This document shows positions 1 through 12,389 of a stretch of DNA of 64,000 nucleotides, in pieces. The stretch is from positions 4,710,483-4,774,482 of the forward strand of contig JAJEKV010000071.1 of assembly GCA_021234155.1 (NCBI GenBank). The letters are read 5' to 3'. Under the pieces are notes generated by a model, which did no database searches, was not told the origin of the DNA, and saw nothing but the letters and a program-made list of their open reading frames with translations. The stretch's first letter is position 1. Each line of letters begins with the position of its first letter. The stretch comes from Isoetes taiwanensis (lineage: Eukaryota > Streptophyta > Lycopodiopsida > Isoetales > Isoetaceae). A program made the translations under genes and the position numbers.

Positions 1-345
1 CAAAATGTATTCGAATAGCAAACCGACTATTTGGCGTGAAATCTTCTTGAGCAGATTTGGGAACTCGGGGACGAGATATTTACAATGTTCGGCGAGGGGA
101 GTTAAAGAGCAAGGGCAAGGAGACACCAAGAAAAACCCTGGACGTGCTAAAAAAAAGAAATGACCATTACCGGTCGGAGGGAAATGCGGGGCTTCTCAGG
201 CCACGGAGCTTCCGGAGCAGCTTCTCAAAAAGTTGTTGATAAGGAGTTTAGCCTAGAAGAAATGTCAAAGGAATTGCACAAGTAAGTTCTCGACACAAAC
301 TTTACTCTTTGCATGTTAGATTCCCAAAAACATCGGCAGTACATA

Positions 346-407
346 GTGTATTCCGAATACACATGCCTTCCTTCACACGGGCAATGTGTATTCGGAATAC
401 ACATTGC
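346..407. repeat. GTGTATTC/GAATACAC palindromes, left cluster
   Basis: Two adjacent palindromes. The first, at 346-362, is GTGTATTC-C-GAATACAC. The second, at 381-407, has 13-base perfect arms (GCAATGTGTATTC and its complement) around one central G. The sequence just right of it (404-424, TTGCTTGTCTCTAGAAAAGC) recurs in inverted orientation at about 12223-12243 beside the right cluster. The pair could be subterminal structures of one element of about 12 kb, or two copies of a small dispersed palindrome. Confidence 0.6.
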
Positions 408-429
408 TTGTCTCTAGAAAAGCATTATG

Positions 430-3400
430 TATTCGAGAATAAGCACAATTTCATTATTTTTGTACAAAACCCGAATTTATGGACCATTTTTGGAGACACT
501 GCTTCAATAACAATTTTTCCCACACTAACAAGCATCACCGGTGAGGGCTGCATATGCTTCGAAAGAATCCGCACCTTTGGAATCTTGATAGTGTTGGGGA
601 GCTTCTTCTGTTCGATGGAGACCAAGCAAAGTCGATTGTCTCCAACTCAATGCGATCACTAGCGTTGGTTGGCCTCCATCTTTTCTTCCAACGGTTTACA
701 TAATTGGCGGGTACACTGGTTCCTTCTGAGGGACAGGCTCCCACCAAGTGATCATCTACTGTCTCAAAGTTCTCCTTCTTATCATCCATTTGGGGCTCCT
801 CAGGTGGCATACCCTACCCATGTGGGACACAACACGTCATCGGGGCGTGCCATAATGAACATACCTTTCTTCACGTCCTTGAATGGATTGAATTTCGGTA
901 TGGGTTTATCCTTCAATGGTCCCCGTATGGAGGAGCGATGCTTTGCAATTGGCTGCGGCAATGCAACCATTTACGAAGCTGAACTCCTTCTTGCACGGGT
1001 GCATGGCCAAAAGTCCTCATAACTCTCTCTTAGGCACGAAATCTTCCCTAGCTCACAGTAAAAGACCCTTCCAATACTCGATGGTAGCCGGAATTGTGCG
1101 GAATAGTTATCGTTTCGGGGTGCCCTTCTTGCTTGTGGATATTGCAACCCAATGAAGGATGTGCTTGTGGATCTTTGTTTAGAATCTGGCCAAGGTCCTT
1201 AAGCTGTTGCCTTTGGTTTAAGCAACTTGGGTGTTCCTACACGGGCATCATGGGCTTCCCCGTCTTCCCCTTCCTTCCACATTTTTATACCACTTTTGTA
1301 GGCAGCCAATCCAAGAAACACGGACGGGTTTTGTAATACATGACAGGCCACTCTCCATTCATTGCAAATTTGAATGTCGGGGGTGGTGTGGCGATCAATC
1401 TATCATCGCCGTCGGGTATGTACCCTTCTATAAACCCCTTCCAATCGGCACTTTATCAACAATATATGGTACGAGTCCATTTAGATTGCATTTGTGGAAC
1501 TCATATAACAATTCGGGCATGGTCAGCACCTCGGCCTTCTTTAGAGTGGAGGAGAAGTTGCCAAACATAGCATCAATGTCTTCATGTGTATGTCCGGGCA
1601 TCATGAAACCCAACTCTATCTCCTCGAACACACCAAGATATACTAGGTATGAAAGATACGAGAAAACATACATTTTTTTGTTTTGACCCCAAGCATTGTC
1701 CGATTGCAAAGCAACAATGTTGGGAGGGGCTTGAAAGAAGGTCCTTCTCGTGCGGAGCAAGCTTGCGGGGATGTTGCTATTAGTGAGTGCCAATTTCGAT
1801 TTGAGTGCCGCATTATTACGCAAGGAAGTCACCCAAGTTGGAGCTGAAGTTTAAGGCATTGAAAGATGGCCTCAGGGATACTCATGAACCATCTCAAGCC
1901 TTCTCAAGATACTATTCAAAGAACCGACATGGAAGTTCGAGTCATCGGCCATAGATCCAAAGCAAAGTTTCCATAGCTTCCCTCCCATGACCATGAGTGA
2001 GAGCACCGAATCAATGATATTTTAAGTTTATCCAGTCTCCAAAGTGACTTCACCGATTCACGCAATTTAGGAATCATTGTCTTTGCACGGTCCATCTTAT
2101 CATGAATTATACAAACATAGTCTTTGGGATGCCTATGGGACAACAATCTCTCACGACAAGATTGGAGTACGATGGGAGGCTTGCTCCAATCTATGTGCTC
2201 TTCTACGATCATGCAATATCCCGCCTTTACGCCTCATCCTTTGTCTTCAACAACTTTGTGCCTAATGACCTCGCATGTATCACATTTGGAGAACGGAATT
2301 TTTTTGCAATCCGACATCCATGAAGCTCCTTTTCCAAGTTCTATGAAAGCCGGCTGGCGATACTTTCTTACTGTCGGTGCCATGACTTCTACATTCACCT
2401 CTTCTAGGATGCACTGTTTTAAGTAAACATTGCGGGCAACTTCCACGATGTTTTCCGGATGCCTTCTTCATTCCTCCGACTACGGTGAGGCAAGGATTCG
2501 CAATTCTCCCTTACGAACATTGAGAAAACAGCCTCGGGAGGCTAAGGTAGATACCACGGCGGCTTGAAAGTACCACGGTTCCGTGCTGCTACGCTGCGCA
2601 CCCTCGATGTATTGTGCTTTCCATTTCAGATACCCCCCGACTTTGAGATTCCCAGCCCAAGGTACCGGGCCTTCTCACGGACTAGCCTCCCATGCAAGAC
2701 CCGGGACGTTCTACTCGGCGACCTTTCATGTTGTTCCCAAGCATGTCATACACAAATGTCGCCGCTACACTTCATTCCATAAAACTCCTTGCGCATCTCG
2801 ATGACCTGATTATGTGAGAACTTTGCACAACACCTGTGTTTGCAACACAAAGGTCGCTTCGATATTTTTAAAATAGCCTCCTTAGAGCTAAGGCGCTCAA
2901 TCTTAGGTTGTCTCAAGAACCTCCACCCGGGAGTGGAAAGTGTACTTTGCGCCTCTCAAAATTAGGATGCTTCTCAACAATAGAGCTGCCTTGACTTGAG
3001 GGAGTATTTGATTGCTCGGTTGGCTTTTTGCGGTCAAGATTTGAGACACCTTTACACCATCCATTGTAACATATTCGTTACTCCACCTCACAAGCATACC
3101 GCTTTTGGTACTGTAAACAAGCCCGACAAATGAAATTCACTTCGGGGAGGAGTCGGGTAACCCTCAACAATTGTCACTCCAATGCATTTCAACCCTAAGA
3201 ACTGATCGCGATCTTGCATCATCTCGGGCTCAGTAAAGGATATGAACCCCTTTCCGGTGGGAATGGAGGCTAAGAGTGCCATACTTCCACGGTCCTTCTC
3301 GGTAAAGTGTATCTAGTCGGGGGATAAGTCCCATAGTTGATTCCACTCTCTTTTTTTAGAGGTGGACCCGACATCCTCTACATTGGATTCACTCGGACGT

Positions 3401-3633
3401 CTTCCTCTCTCCAAAGAATGAAGGATCCTTTGGCTTCTCCTATAGTTTTCGTGATCCGGAGTGGGCCATGGTAGGGCGTGACACTCCTCGAAAACCTCTT
3501 CAACACCAACACTAACAGCTCCATGGGGGATGCTTCTGAAATGGCATTGGTTAGAGTCTCCAGTGAACCCTTTGGCAATGGGACTGACCATCCTTGAAGA
3601 TGTACACTTCCTCGAGTAATAGATGGGGAACAT
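430..3633 (-). pseudogene. Broken DUF7869-type transposon gene
   Basis: The minus strand carries, in order but in different frames, pieces of the large transposon-encoded protein family with the DUF7869 domain. At about 2446-2234 there is a Cys-pair block (FSKCDTCEVIRHK). At 2212-1916 a block with KDYVCIIHDKMDRAKTMIPK follows, corresponding to the family's conserved D-G-M-D...K-T segment. At 1832-1428 comes the most diagnostic part, QSDNAWGQNKKMYVFSYLSY followed by MMPGHTHEDIDAMF (the family's GHTHEDID signature). The 810-430 stretch is a tail whose homologue recurs in the tandem array at 32-64 kb. Upstream pieces at 3633-2903 have no motif I recognise. The protein is thought to act in DNA transposition. 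Here it is interrupted by stops and frameshifts and cannot give a full product, although some breaks could be sequencing errors. Family assignment is by motif memory; exact ends are uncertain. Confidence 0.65.
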
Positions 3634-4099
3634 GGGGCCGGGTTATTGAGAGCGTAACATACCGCGAATCGGCATCGATATGGTGCGAAATCGGTGGGGC
3701 CCCAAATTGATTTTTAAACATCGCTATGAGCTTATCGGGAAAACTAAATTAGGCCGCCCAATTTACTTGGTCCAAATGTAAATAGGCAAAAGCACACTGG
3801 CCAAAGTAGACTGGGCAAAGCACACAACCCAATGTAAATTGGGCGCTCGCCCAATTTCTCCTATGTCCTGCAGGTGGGAAGACATGAGCGCCTACAGTCA
3901 TGGTTTGGCCATAAGACATGGATGACATGCACGTGGAAATGGCCAAAGTAAACTGGGCCGCCCGAAATGGATCCTGTGCACTTGGCAGTGGCCAAAACAA
4001 ACCGGGGCGGGCGCCGTGAAATGGATCGCATTACACGTGCCAGTGTTCATAGTAAAGTGGGCGCCCGCCCACGTTTATCCCAGGTGTTTTTGGAGGGCT

Positions 4100-5990
4100 A
4101 CACAATATTGGCTGGTTTTGAAGAGTGTCAGAACTTAACTCCCCCACAGTGGACATCCATATGTATCAGAACTTTCACTGACTTATGAAAAATCAATCTT
4201 ACAAGCATCCATTTGATGGGGCATAGAGAGAGAACGTATACACAGCAGACCTCTGTGTACTAGCCTGCCAATGTGGCATGAAGTCTAAAAACCTGACAAG
4301 TAGATTTCTTGTAGAATTTGAATAAGGTGGAAGGATGCACTGCAGCTAGCAAAGCCAGGGGGCATGTAAATTGAATCAGTCGCGACATCACTAAAAAACA
4401 TCTTGCAAAAAATGTTGCACTAGTCGAGCAAACAAGATTCATAACTGAAGAAACAGTCCCAAGATCACAAATCTAGCTTAGTTAAGATAAAATTACCTTT
4501 GGAGTCGGGTAAGCCATGTAAGACCTTCGACAAAGTATATTAGAGTAGGCTCAAGAATGAAGGCTTCCAAAAAGAGAGGGCACTAGAAATAAATGGGGAA
4601 TTTAAGATGCGTATTTGAATCACTCAACAAATTCAAATTGAATTCAAATTCTCCCCATTTGTATGCATTTATTAGGGGCAAACTTTATTAACGTTATTGG
4701 GGACACGCATGCGAGGTGTCATTAAATGTAGCTCACGCGGCGTGCATTGAATATTTTTGAATTTCATATTTGAATTGTGTACCCTTTAATACTTTCACAT
4801 ACGGCATGCCATGTGGCTTCTACATATTGGTGGAGGATGGATTTCGAGGTGGCGCCCGTGCCACCCTTCATTATTTTCGAACTCGCAAATTAATTATGGA
4901 CTGCAAGCGGTCCATTATAACGGAATCGGACACTTGTCCGCTAGCTGGTGCAATGTGAGTGCATGCCTCACTTATAAATATTCCTTTCTCCCGGATAACC
5001 GCATTTTCAACGGTCTTTCAGTTCAAAAAAAACGCTTCCTTATCCGTGATATCATCGACGACAACTAAGGACAAGGCGCCCGACTCTATATTGGTTATTA
5101 ACGAAAGGTAATGCTTGCATCAGCGGGCGGGGTTGATGTCAATGTTTATTTATTTTTTTAATAATGCTTCCCAAGACGACATGGCATCCATTCTGCCTTC
5201 CATCCGTTCCCCTTTCGTGTTTGAAAAAGAAGCTTGCTCCTATTCATTCAAGGTCTTACACGGAGTTCTTGCAATAATGATCTTTTTCCTTCTAATCCCT
5301 CTCTATTCTATCCTTCTAATCAACTATCTTATGTGCCGGATATTCGAGCCACCTAGACTTGCTTCCCTCACCTTCTTTTCTCAAGCTATTTCTCGACAAT
5401 GACAGATTTAGCATAGAAAAGGTCGATAGTCGATCCACCTAACCTTGTTTCCTTGATTACATTGGCCCAATTTTTTGATGTCTCCTTTTCGCCAGTATTT
5501 GGAAACTTTGGCGCAGTCACCTGCATTCCCGGGCTTCTAAGAAACCCAAAGCGGCCGCCGTTTTCTTTGCTAATAACTTCTTTCGGCGGGAACTGTTTGG
5601 AAAGTCGAACAATGTCACCTTCATTCCCTCTCTCTAAATCGGTACTCTATTTCGGCCTCGAAAGGCGGAATCACTTGCATGGAAGTCGAGCACCTCTACT
5701 TCCTTCCCTTCATTGAATTCAGTGACGCCAGGTTTCAAGCTGCAAGAACGATGAGAATTGGGCCTCCACGGTGAAGGTTATCGGCCTGGTGCCCAGTACA
5801 GGACCCTAACCAAATTAGGGCGGCCCAATTTCGAGGGCATGCCTCTCCCCTAAGCCACCACGAACCATTCCTACTAACTTTCAAGTCACTAAATTGGTAG
5901 GCTCTATTTGTCTTAAATGTATGCTCCACGTTACTTTCAGTAAAGTTCGTACTCACTTCAAGTTTGATGGAATGCGGGAGTAATGGCAAG
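4100..5990. other. No recognisable gene, decayed repeat DNA
   Basis: Only short ORFs without recognisable motifs occur here. One GGGCG-family palindrome lies at about 5812. The stretch near 4600-4800 is AT-rich. Nothing supports an active gene. Confidence 0.5.
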
Positions 5991-6042
5991 GACAAAATCG
6001 ATTTGCTGCATGCCCTATTATTAAACAACTTGCCGCTATTCT

Positions 6043-6342
6043 GTGGCTAAAGAGACAGAGGAGGATGTGACATTTGAAGGAATTGAAGTAGTTCAAGATA
6101 TCACTTCGCATTTCGACAAGTACACATGGTGCATTGAAATTGGTAACGTAAATCCGAAGTCCAGCACAAACCATCTGAAGGATTTATGTTTATATTTTGC
6201 CGTGCCTGGGACAAAGAAGACAAGCAATATCGGGATAGCAATTGATATGGGGATAAACGCAGAAGTACCCGGGGAGATAGAAGTTTTTGTGGAAGACGTA
6301 TTGGACAAGTGCTTCCCGCTGCCTGGGCTACCCCACGTATGA
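6043..6342 (+). CDS. Hypothetical ORF in transposon debris
   Basis: A 99-residue open frame rich in acidic residues, with no motif I recognise (it includes EVVQDITSHFDKYTWCIEIG). It opens with an ATG inside decayed transposon sequence and is followed by other short plus-strand frames (for example 6572-6769, Lys/Arg-rich). It is more likely an exon or broken piece of a plus-strand transposon gene leading towards the methyltransferase-like block at 7.8 kb than an independent gene. Confidence 0.2.
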   Translation: MAKETEEDVTFEGIEVVQDITSHFDKYTWCIEIGNVNPKSSTNHLKDLCLYFAVPGTKKTSNIGIAIDMGINAEVPGEIEVFVEDVLDKCFPLPGLPHV

Positions 6343-6859
6343 CCCTCGCCTAATGTCGGCAAGCATAACCGAAAATCAAAACTCGTCTACCGCAAAGGGT
6401 TGGCAATTTGGACTCATATGAGAGCTTGGAAAATCGGAATTAGAAAGCGTGGAGATGTTATTGACGGTTTACACGGTCGCAGCGATGGATTCTTGAACAC
6501 AAGCGGACCCGGTCGAAAGGCACAGATACGTAATATCATGGGAAGGCCCGACCAAAAGTGTATGACACGCCTTGGTTGAAGTCCGACATGGAGTTACCAA
6601 AAAGGGAGACGCAGAGAAGTCTAAGGTAGGTGACAAAGGCACCGCTACAAAGAAGAAGAGATCGTCTTTGACAACAAACCCCAAGATTGAGATGCCCGTT
6701 GTCATGCTTGGAGGTATGCAAAAGAGACCAAGATCCTCCGAGCGAAAGCAACACCTCCTGAGAATCTAATGAACATTCTCCCGATCTTCGGTTGAAGAAG
6801 AAAAAAGGGGCGAGGATCAAGCTGTGCACCTCCCATAAGACACTAAGATGTCCCACGCC

Positions 6860-7760
6860 TCGAGTCCATCCGCCGATAAGCGTAGGGACGATGGAAACGG
6901 GTTAGCGATAGTGCGTAGGGGATCACCGCCAATTGTACAAAGATACACCTCCATCGGGAGTTAACACAGAAAGTAAGCGTGAATTATCTCGAGAGCCATG
7001 ATGTTAAACATCAAGCAAAGGGAGAGGATTTACCCACTTGGTGTAGGATTCGGAAATTGAGGTCGACATATTCAAGATGCATCAAGCCCCCGCAAACATG
7101 ACTTGCGTGGTCATCGATCTCGAACACACGGATACCCTTTTATGAATCTTTTCATAACTATGCAAATGCATCCTCCCTTGTGCGGATGTCGTTCTTTTGA
7201 CCCTTCAACGTGTCGCCCTATTAAATGGAAAAGAGCAAGTGATTTGGATAATGCGAAGTTCGATCGTTAATGGAAATCACACTACAACCGTTGCTCGATC
7301 CTTGTGAACGGGGCATTGGAATGGCCTCCTCAAAGGAGCCATTTGAAAGATTTGATATTTTTCTTTTATGCGAAGAGAAAGTGTCGTGTACTGGCTGGAA
7401 ACCTAACTCCAACGGAATATGTTAAGGTCAGCCAGAAACAAATGATATCATAGTGAAGACAATTCACGCAGATGTCTTCTTTGAGGAGGTCCAAAGAACT
7501 TCAAGAATTGGGAACTCTATGGCAAGCCCAAGAAAGGAAAGCGTGGTCAATCAACGGAAGGCTTTTACTCGTAAGTTATGTCCCCATTAGCAAATTCGGG
7601 CGCCCGCCCAATTTCAACCATCCAATTGCTCTTCTAATCTCTTCTAATGTATGCATCCTCAATCGACTTCACTCCAAATAGGGCGCCTGGAATTTCATAG
7701 CCTTCATGCTCGCCCATATTGTAGTTTCGTCTAATTCTCAGCTCGCCTCAAGTTGTCTTA
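6860..7760. other. No recognisable gene
   Basis: Short ORFs only. A donor-like GTAAGT at about 7571 and a TTTGTTCGCAG acceptor-like site at about 7770-7780 suggest an intron leading into the block that starts near 7782. One GGGCG-family palindrome (7592-7614) lies inside this presumed intron. Confidence 0.35.
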
Positions 7761-7781
7761 CACTATCTTTTGTTCGCAGGA

Positions 7782-9150
7782 ATGGCTAGCTATAGCAAAG
7801 CGCACCTCAAGAATAAGAGCATGCGGGGACTATGATTATTTCGCTCTATCTTGACGTAAGAAACTTGGAATATGTGCTCGAAGTCGCTCAACTATTTTCG
7901 AGGACGAAATGAAGGATGAGAATGGCGAAAGAATTGAAGTCAAGGATCGTCTACGGATGTTCATAAACAATTCTTGTCGGCCGATGAAGTCTATGCACCC
8001 CATGGATTTGCAGAGGTTAATGAGGGAGATCATGGCAGGAAAGACGTTCATCAAGGCCACGAAGGCTTATAAAGGAAGGCGTGTCATGAAGACTAGAGCG
8101 CAAGAATTAAGGAAGATTGGCATTGTTGAGCGTGCATTACTGAAATATCTAAGAGAGGTGAAGAAGTTGAAAGTTGAAAATATGGATGAAGTCAGACAGT
8201 TTCATCCCATATTCACAGAGAACCTCATGCTAATGTTTGCAAACAGTGTCAGTGATTGGACGGAGAGTCGGAAAGAAGCTGAGAAGGAAAATCTACCGGA
8301 GACTCTTATTACAAAAGTGAACGAATACCTCCGTGGACCAGTTGAAGAGGGTTCAAAGGCTTTCAAATGCCTCACCGTTCCACTAGGGATTTGTGTTAAT
8401 GTCGCCAACACGCCAAAGACGCCTTATTGGATGTGACTTTAGGAACCATATTAAATGGTCCGTGGAGGAGTATCGTAAATTCATGGATCGTATTAGTATC
8501 CTAACGGACCAGCAGCTTGTATTGATTACCATATTTATAAACCCGAAAGCATTTGAACGAAGTGCTTGGCTGCAATGAAAACTATAGATGGCGGTAGTCG
8601 GGTGTGGATTGGAGCATACCAGGATCCAAAAGCAAAGTCAGGGTCAACCTCCAGAGTTCGTGAGCTTCAGAGTCTTGTGTTGGTCATGTACGTGGCCCGA
8701 GACCAAGCGGCATCTCCTGCACTGGATGACTTGAATCTATGCTTCATACAAAGTGACCATCCACAGCAGCATTCAAAATTTCCACAACACCTTAAGGAGG
8801 CAGAGGACATCGCGAAGAAATTACCCGACGAGGAGTGCTCGGCAGGTAATATTCTTTGAAATATGGCGGTCGCCCAATTTATGTTGCTTTAGCTGAAATA
8901 TTTTCTCTTTCAACATATTGGTTGTATCGTCCGTGGGGTGATAAGACTGCAGCTGGTGGGTCTAGACCTCTCATTCCGAATCAACTACTGTGCCAAGACA
9001 TGCACATATTTGGCGCGGAAACTCATGATGGAGGGTTGCGGTGTCCTTGATTTTTTTTCGAGGCTCATTCAAACCGTGGCAAAGACTATGTGAAGGATAC
9101 AAAGCAACTTCATTCGAGATGCGGGGAGACCCTACAATTCAAGCTAGTGC
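7782..9150 (+). pseudogene. Degenerate amino-methyltransferase-like transposon gene
   Basis: A short exon-like frame begins at 7782 (MASYSKAHLKNKSMRGL). The main block, 7909-8436, is a 175-residue charged frame, probably helical, that ends in VNVANTPKTPYW. It continues after a frameshift near 8430 in another frame (WSVEEYRKFMDRISILTDQQ, 8450-8520), then in the original frame at 8566-8859 (MKTIDGGSRVWIGAYQDPKA). The order of a WSVEEY-type helix, a hydrophobic strand and a charged segment resembles the catalytic half of beta-class DNA N4/N6 methyltransferases. The DPPY catalytic tetrapeptide is not visible (ANTPKTP stands near its place). A VLDFFS stretch near 9041 could be a ruined AdoMet motif. 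A domesticated or inactive methyltransferase relative is my reading; an unrelated transposon protein is possible. Frameshifts make it non-functional unless they are sequencing errors. Confidence 0.4.
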
Positions 9151-9162
9151 ATCTTCGATCAA

Positions 9163-9612
9163 TTGGAAATAATGTTGGACCTAAAAATAAATCATTGGCC
9201 CTCACGGAGACGTAAGATTGCAGAGGGCAAGAAGAAGAAATCAGGTTCCAAGCCTCCACAAATCACAAATGATTGCCCCGGCCACCAAATCCATTCCCCG
9301 CCGATCGTTTCAGAACTGCAATCCACGCCGCCGAGTAAGGATTCCCTTGCAGATCAAATAAAGAAGGCTGCAGGATTAGGAAGTAAGGATCTATCCATCT
9401 TCCGAATTAAAAAAGATAGAATTAATATGCTGGCAGGAACCCAAATGGTGAACACTCAGGATGTCATTGACGCCAGCTCGAAATTCAATGATATAGTGGA
9501 CAATGATCGTGAGGAATCCATCGTGAAGGACACACCTCAAAGTCAGCAGGAAAAAGAACCAGAGAAAGCTCAAGATGATGACGAGGAAGAAAATCAGGGT
9601 AGACAACGTTGA
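9163..9612 (+). CDS. Charged low-complexity ORF, unidentified
   Basis: A 149-residue open frame starting just after the methyltransferase-like block and on the same strand. It has a basic N-terminal half (KIAEGKKKKSGSK) and a very acidic, Gln-rich end (EKEPEKAQDDDEEENQGRQR). No domain is recognised. The position suggests the disordered C-terminal tail of the same transposon gene after a frameshift, not a separate gene. Confidence 0.25.
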   Translation: MEIMLDLKINHWPSRRRKIAEGKKKKSGSKPPQITNDCPGHQIHSPPIVSELQSTPPSKDSLADQIKKAAGLGSKDLSIFRIKKDRINMLAGTQMVNTQDVIDASSKFNDIVDNDREESIVKDTPQSQQEKEPEKAQDDDEEENQGRQR

Positions 9613-9619
9613 TGTAATA

Positions 9620-12120
9620 ATGGATGACGAGAAGGAGATGGGTGACATAGAGATAGGGCGTGGAGGGCCGATGAAGAAGGTGGCTCCCCTCGAGCAATGA
9701 AGAGTTCATAAACAAGATGGAAGCTATAAAGGAAGCTGCCATGCAACAACAAGATCCGACAACACTGAGGAGAACCCCCCAGATCCGTGAAAAAACCTTA
9801 ATGATTCACAGAGTTGCTGAAATTGGGCGCCCGCCCAATTTCACAGTCACATATGTCGAATCTATGGTATATCATGTATTTTTCTATCTAAAGTAAAGCA
9901 TAAAATCTTTTATCTGTAACATTTTAAGATCTTGAAATACAAAATTTTCATGTCAAGTTGTTTATTCTATTGGATCTAATTGCTTGTATTCTAATAGAAG
10001 TATGACATAATTGGGGTGGCCCAATTTCCTCGCACTAGAAGAGTTCCCTCATAGAAATTGGGCCCAATTTGAACCTTAAGGCTATCGGTATGAAAGTTGA
10101 ACATGAAGTCAAGTGGAACTGCCTTACAAATTACAAAAGCAAGAGTATTACGACAATCCGATTACAACAACATGACTATCACATTACAACAATCTGATCT
10201 AGGGGGACTCTTCTGAGTCATTTTCAGCAGCCACCCCAGAGATCTTTTCTATCATGTACATTTGATGCTCTCTATTCCATATCAGATGGATGATAACATC
10301 GAAGGGATCAGGATAATGGCGAGGATTGAGACTCACAGTGGTCATCCAATCTTCCATGGCTATTTCGCTCGCAATCGCTTTTGAAGTTTTCGTGATTCAT
10401 CTTGCACGTAATGGAATCACGCTCAGGACCAACAGGAGACCACATGGTTAGACTAAGGCAAAATTTGTTGGCCAACATTGGTTTGATATATATTTATACC
10501 AACCAAAATTATTGTTGGTATTGTACACAATAATTATTGGATATACTTACCAGTCGTATATGTACAATAATAATGTTACTACAGTGCTTCATCAATAATT
10601 ACTTGGCTATAAGTATAGCCGCATTCGAGTGCATAGCACAGCCCTTTCCTATGTCTCGCCGCCCTGCTAGAGTTCTTCAGAGGTCCCAATTGCCTCCACC
10701 TCCAGAGCATTTGGACACCCTCACTTGCTCTCATGACTTTCGGGCGACCTTCATGCATGCATTATCAAAGGGATCACCCTTGATGCACCGGGGCTGCATG
10801 GTATAGCTACCGGTCGTAATCGAAAGACTCCCCGGCGAAAGTACCATGTTACTATCCATATTGTTTGGGTCCGAGCGATGCTTATGAGATTGACAAAATC
10901 ACCAATAATTACAATCTATGAGATGTATTTCATAAGTTCATAAGAATTTATATCCGATATGACCTGTATTAGGTGGCATCCACACTTGGTCTTATAGTTT
11001 TCAAGTACTTTTAATTATGTTCGATTAATTATATTTGTGACGATCAGTATTTCTATTTTTCAAGAAGTCTAACGAATTGGGCGTCGCCCTATTTCCTTTG
11101 GATGCTTCTATTAAACTTTGTTCAGACGACTATCGAGGCAAATTACGAGCCCAATTTGCACAAAACAAATTGGTGTCTGATTGTGGCCTATGCTCCATCA
11201 TAAAAATAGATAGAACCGGTTCCATTCATTAAGAAATGCATTACATAGATTTGATACACATATTATAAAACCAAATAAAACAACATGCCTCGACGTAGCT
11301 GGGTTCGACAAAAAAACGTAATACAAAGTAGAAAATTTTTGGGGTGCCAAGTTTAGGTCAATGGCTAGTTCTACTTGAATAAGATCACCCCGATCGAACT
11401 CATCAATGTAATTTCTGCTATCTGAGGCCCTGACCATTCATCCAATTCAAGGATCGAGTGAGGAGTGTTGACAATGAGCTTGGTTACCAAATCTTCATTT
11501 GCCTTTTCTCCTTTTATAAAGCTTCTTAAATAATGGTCCGAATGAGTTTGTGCCGCCAAACATCCTCTAATTTGAGTAGCCTCTTGGGGCCTCTCCCCCT
11601 CAGACAAGTCGTTTCAATGATATCGGGGAAGCTTCCAACTCCACCCTAGTGAGTTGATAATTGTTTTCCTTTAACAACCCATCCCCACCGGAGGAGCTTC
11701 ATGACCTGCCCTAATCGATTTCGTTTCTTCCATTCTGATTTATCTCATTCTCGCACCTCCACACGCAATTGATTCAAGCGTGGGCTAAGATGCGCTCAGC
11801 GATATGGGATTTGCATTTCGGTCATTGTGAATCCATACCGGCCAAGCCTCGTTTCAACCATTCTCACTGCCGTTATGAATCTATGCGCCGCAGATTTGCA
11901 AAACAAAGCCTCACTAGCAACACCTCACACACACGGGGACTTTTCCTTGACCGCGAGTTGGGCGGGCTTGTCCTTGGCTTAATAGAAAAAGCTTCTGCCA
12001 TATCACCTACCAGCACGTTTCCCAAAAAATTCCGTCATTCTATTTAAAAAACCATCATATTTTAGAAATTTGACTCAATTTCGGAGACGTATGGACTCAG
12101 GGAAAGTCCATAAATAATGA
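9620..12120. other. AT-rich stretch with palindromes, no recognisable gene
   Basis: The stretch holds five GGGCG-family palindromes and AT-rich sequence with small ORFs (10537-10806 plus strand, 11198-11607 minus strand, 11769-12047 plus strand) that carry no motif I recognise. Confidence 0.45.
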
Positions 12121-12160
12121 AACAGTGCTTGAATACACATTGCTCCTCTAAAGAAAGGCA

Positions 12161-12326
12161 TGTGTATTCCGGAATACACATTGCGTTCCTTTAGAGAAGC
12201 AATCTGTATTCCGGAATACACATTGCTTTTCTAGAGACAAGCAGTGTTTGTCCTGTAGCAGAACTATTTTCTGCATATTGTTTCGAGGTAGCATCACCAG
12301 TTAACCAGTTTGTATTCCAGAATACA
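12161..12326. repeat. GTGTATTCC/GGAATACAC palindromes, right cluster
   Basis: Three palindromes: a perfect 20-mer TGTGTATTCCGGAATACACA at 12161-12180, TGTATTCCGGAATACA at 12205-12220, and an imperfect one (TGTATTCCAGAATACA) at 12311-12326. Between them, TGCTTTTCTAGAGACAAGCA (about 12223-12243) is the inverted counterpart of the sequence at 404-424. Confidence 0.65.
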
Positions 12327-12389
12327 AATAGCTTGACTTTTATTTGTTTTCCTTTTACTTTGCCTTGATTCTTACGTTTAATCTCATTG

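Larger units (their letters stand above)
3746..11157. repeat. Dispersed GGGCG/CGCCC palindrome family
   Basis: About eleven related short inverted repeats with arms like AAATTGGGCG/CGCCCAATTT lie at about 3746-3764, 3836-3857, 4054-4075, 5812-5831, 7592-7614, 8859-8880, 9819-9842, 10009-10027, 10054-10070, 11074-11095 and 11140-11157. The copies at 3836, 9819 and 10054 are perfect; the 9819 copy has 11-base arms and a 2-base spacer. At 7592 and 8859 they sit just after GTAAG/GTAAT donor-like sites, so probably inside introns of a transposon gene. None is seen outside the first 11.2 kb. Function is unknown. Confidence 0.7.
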
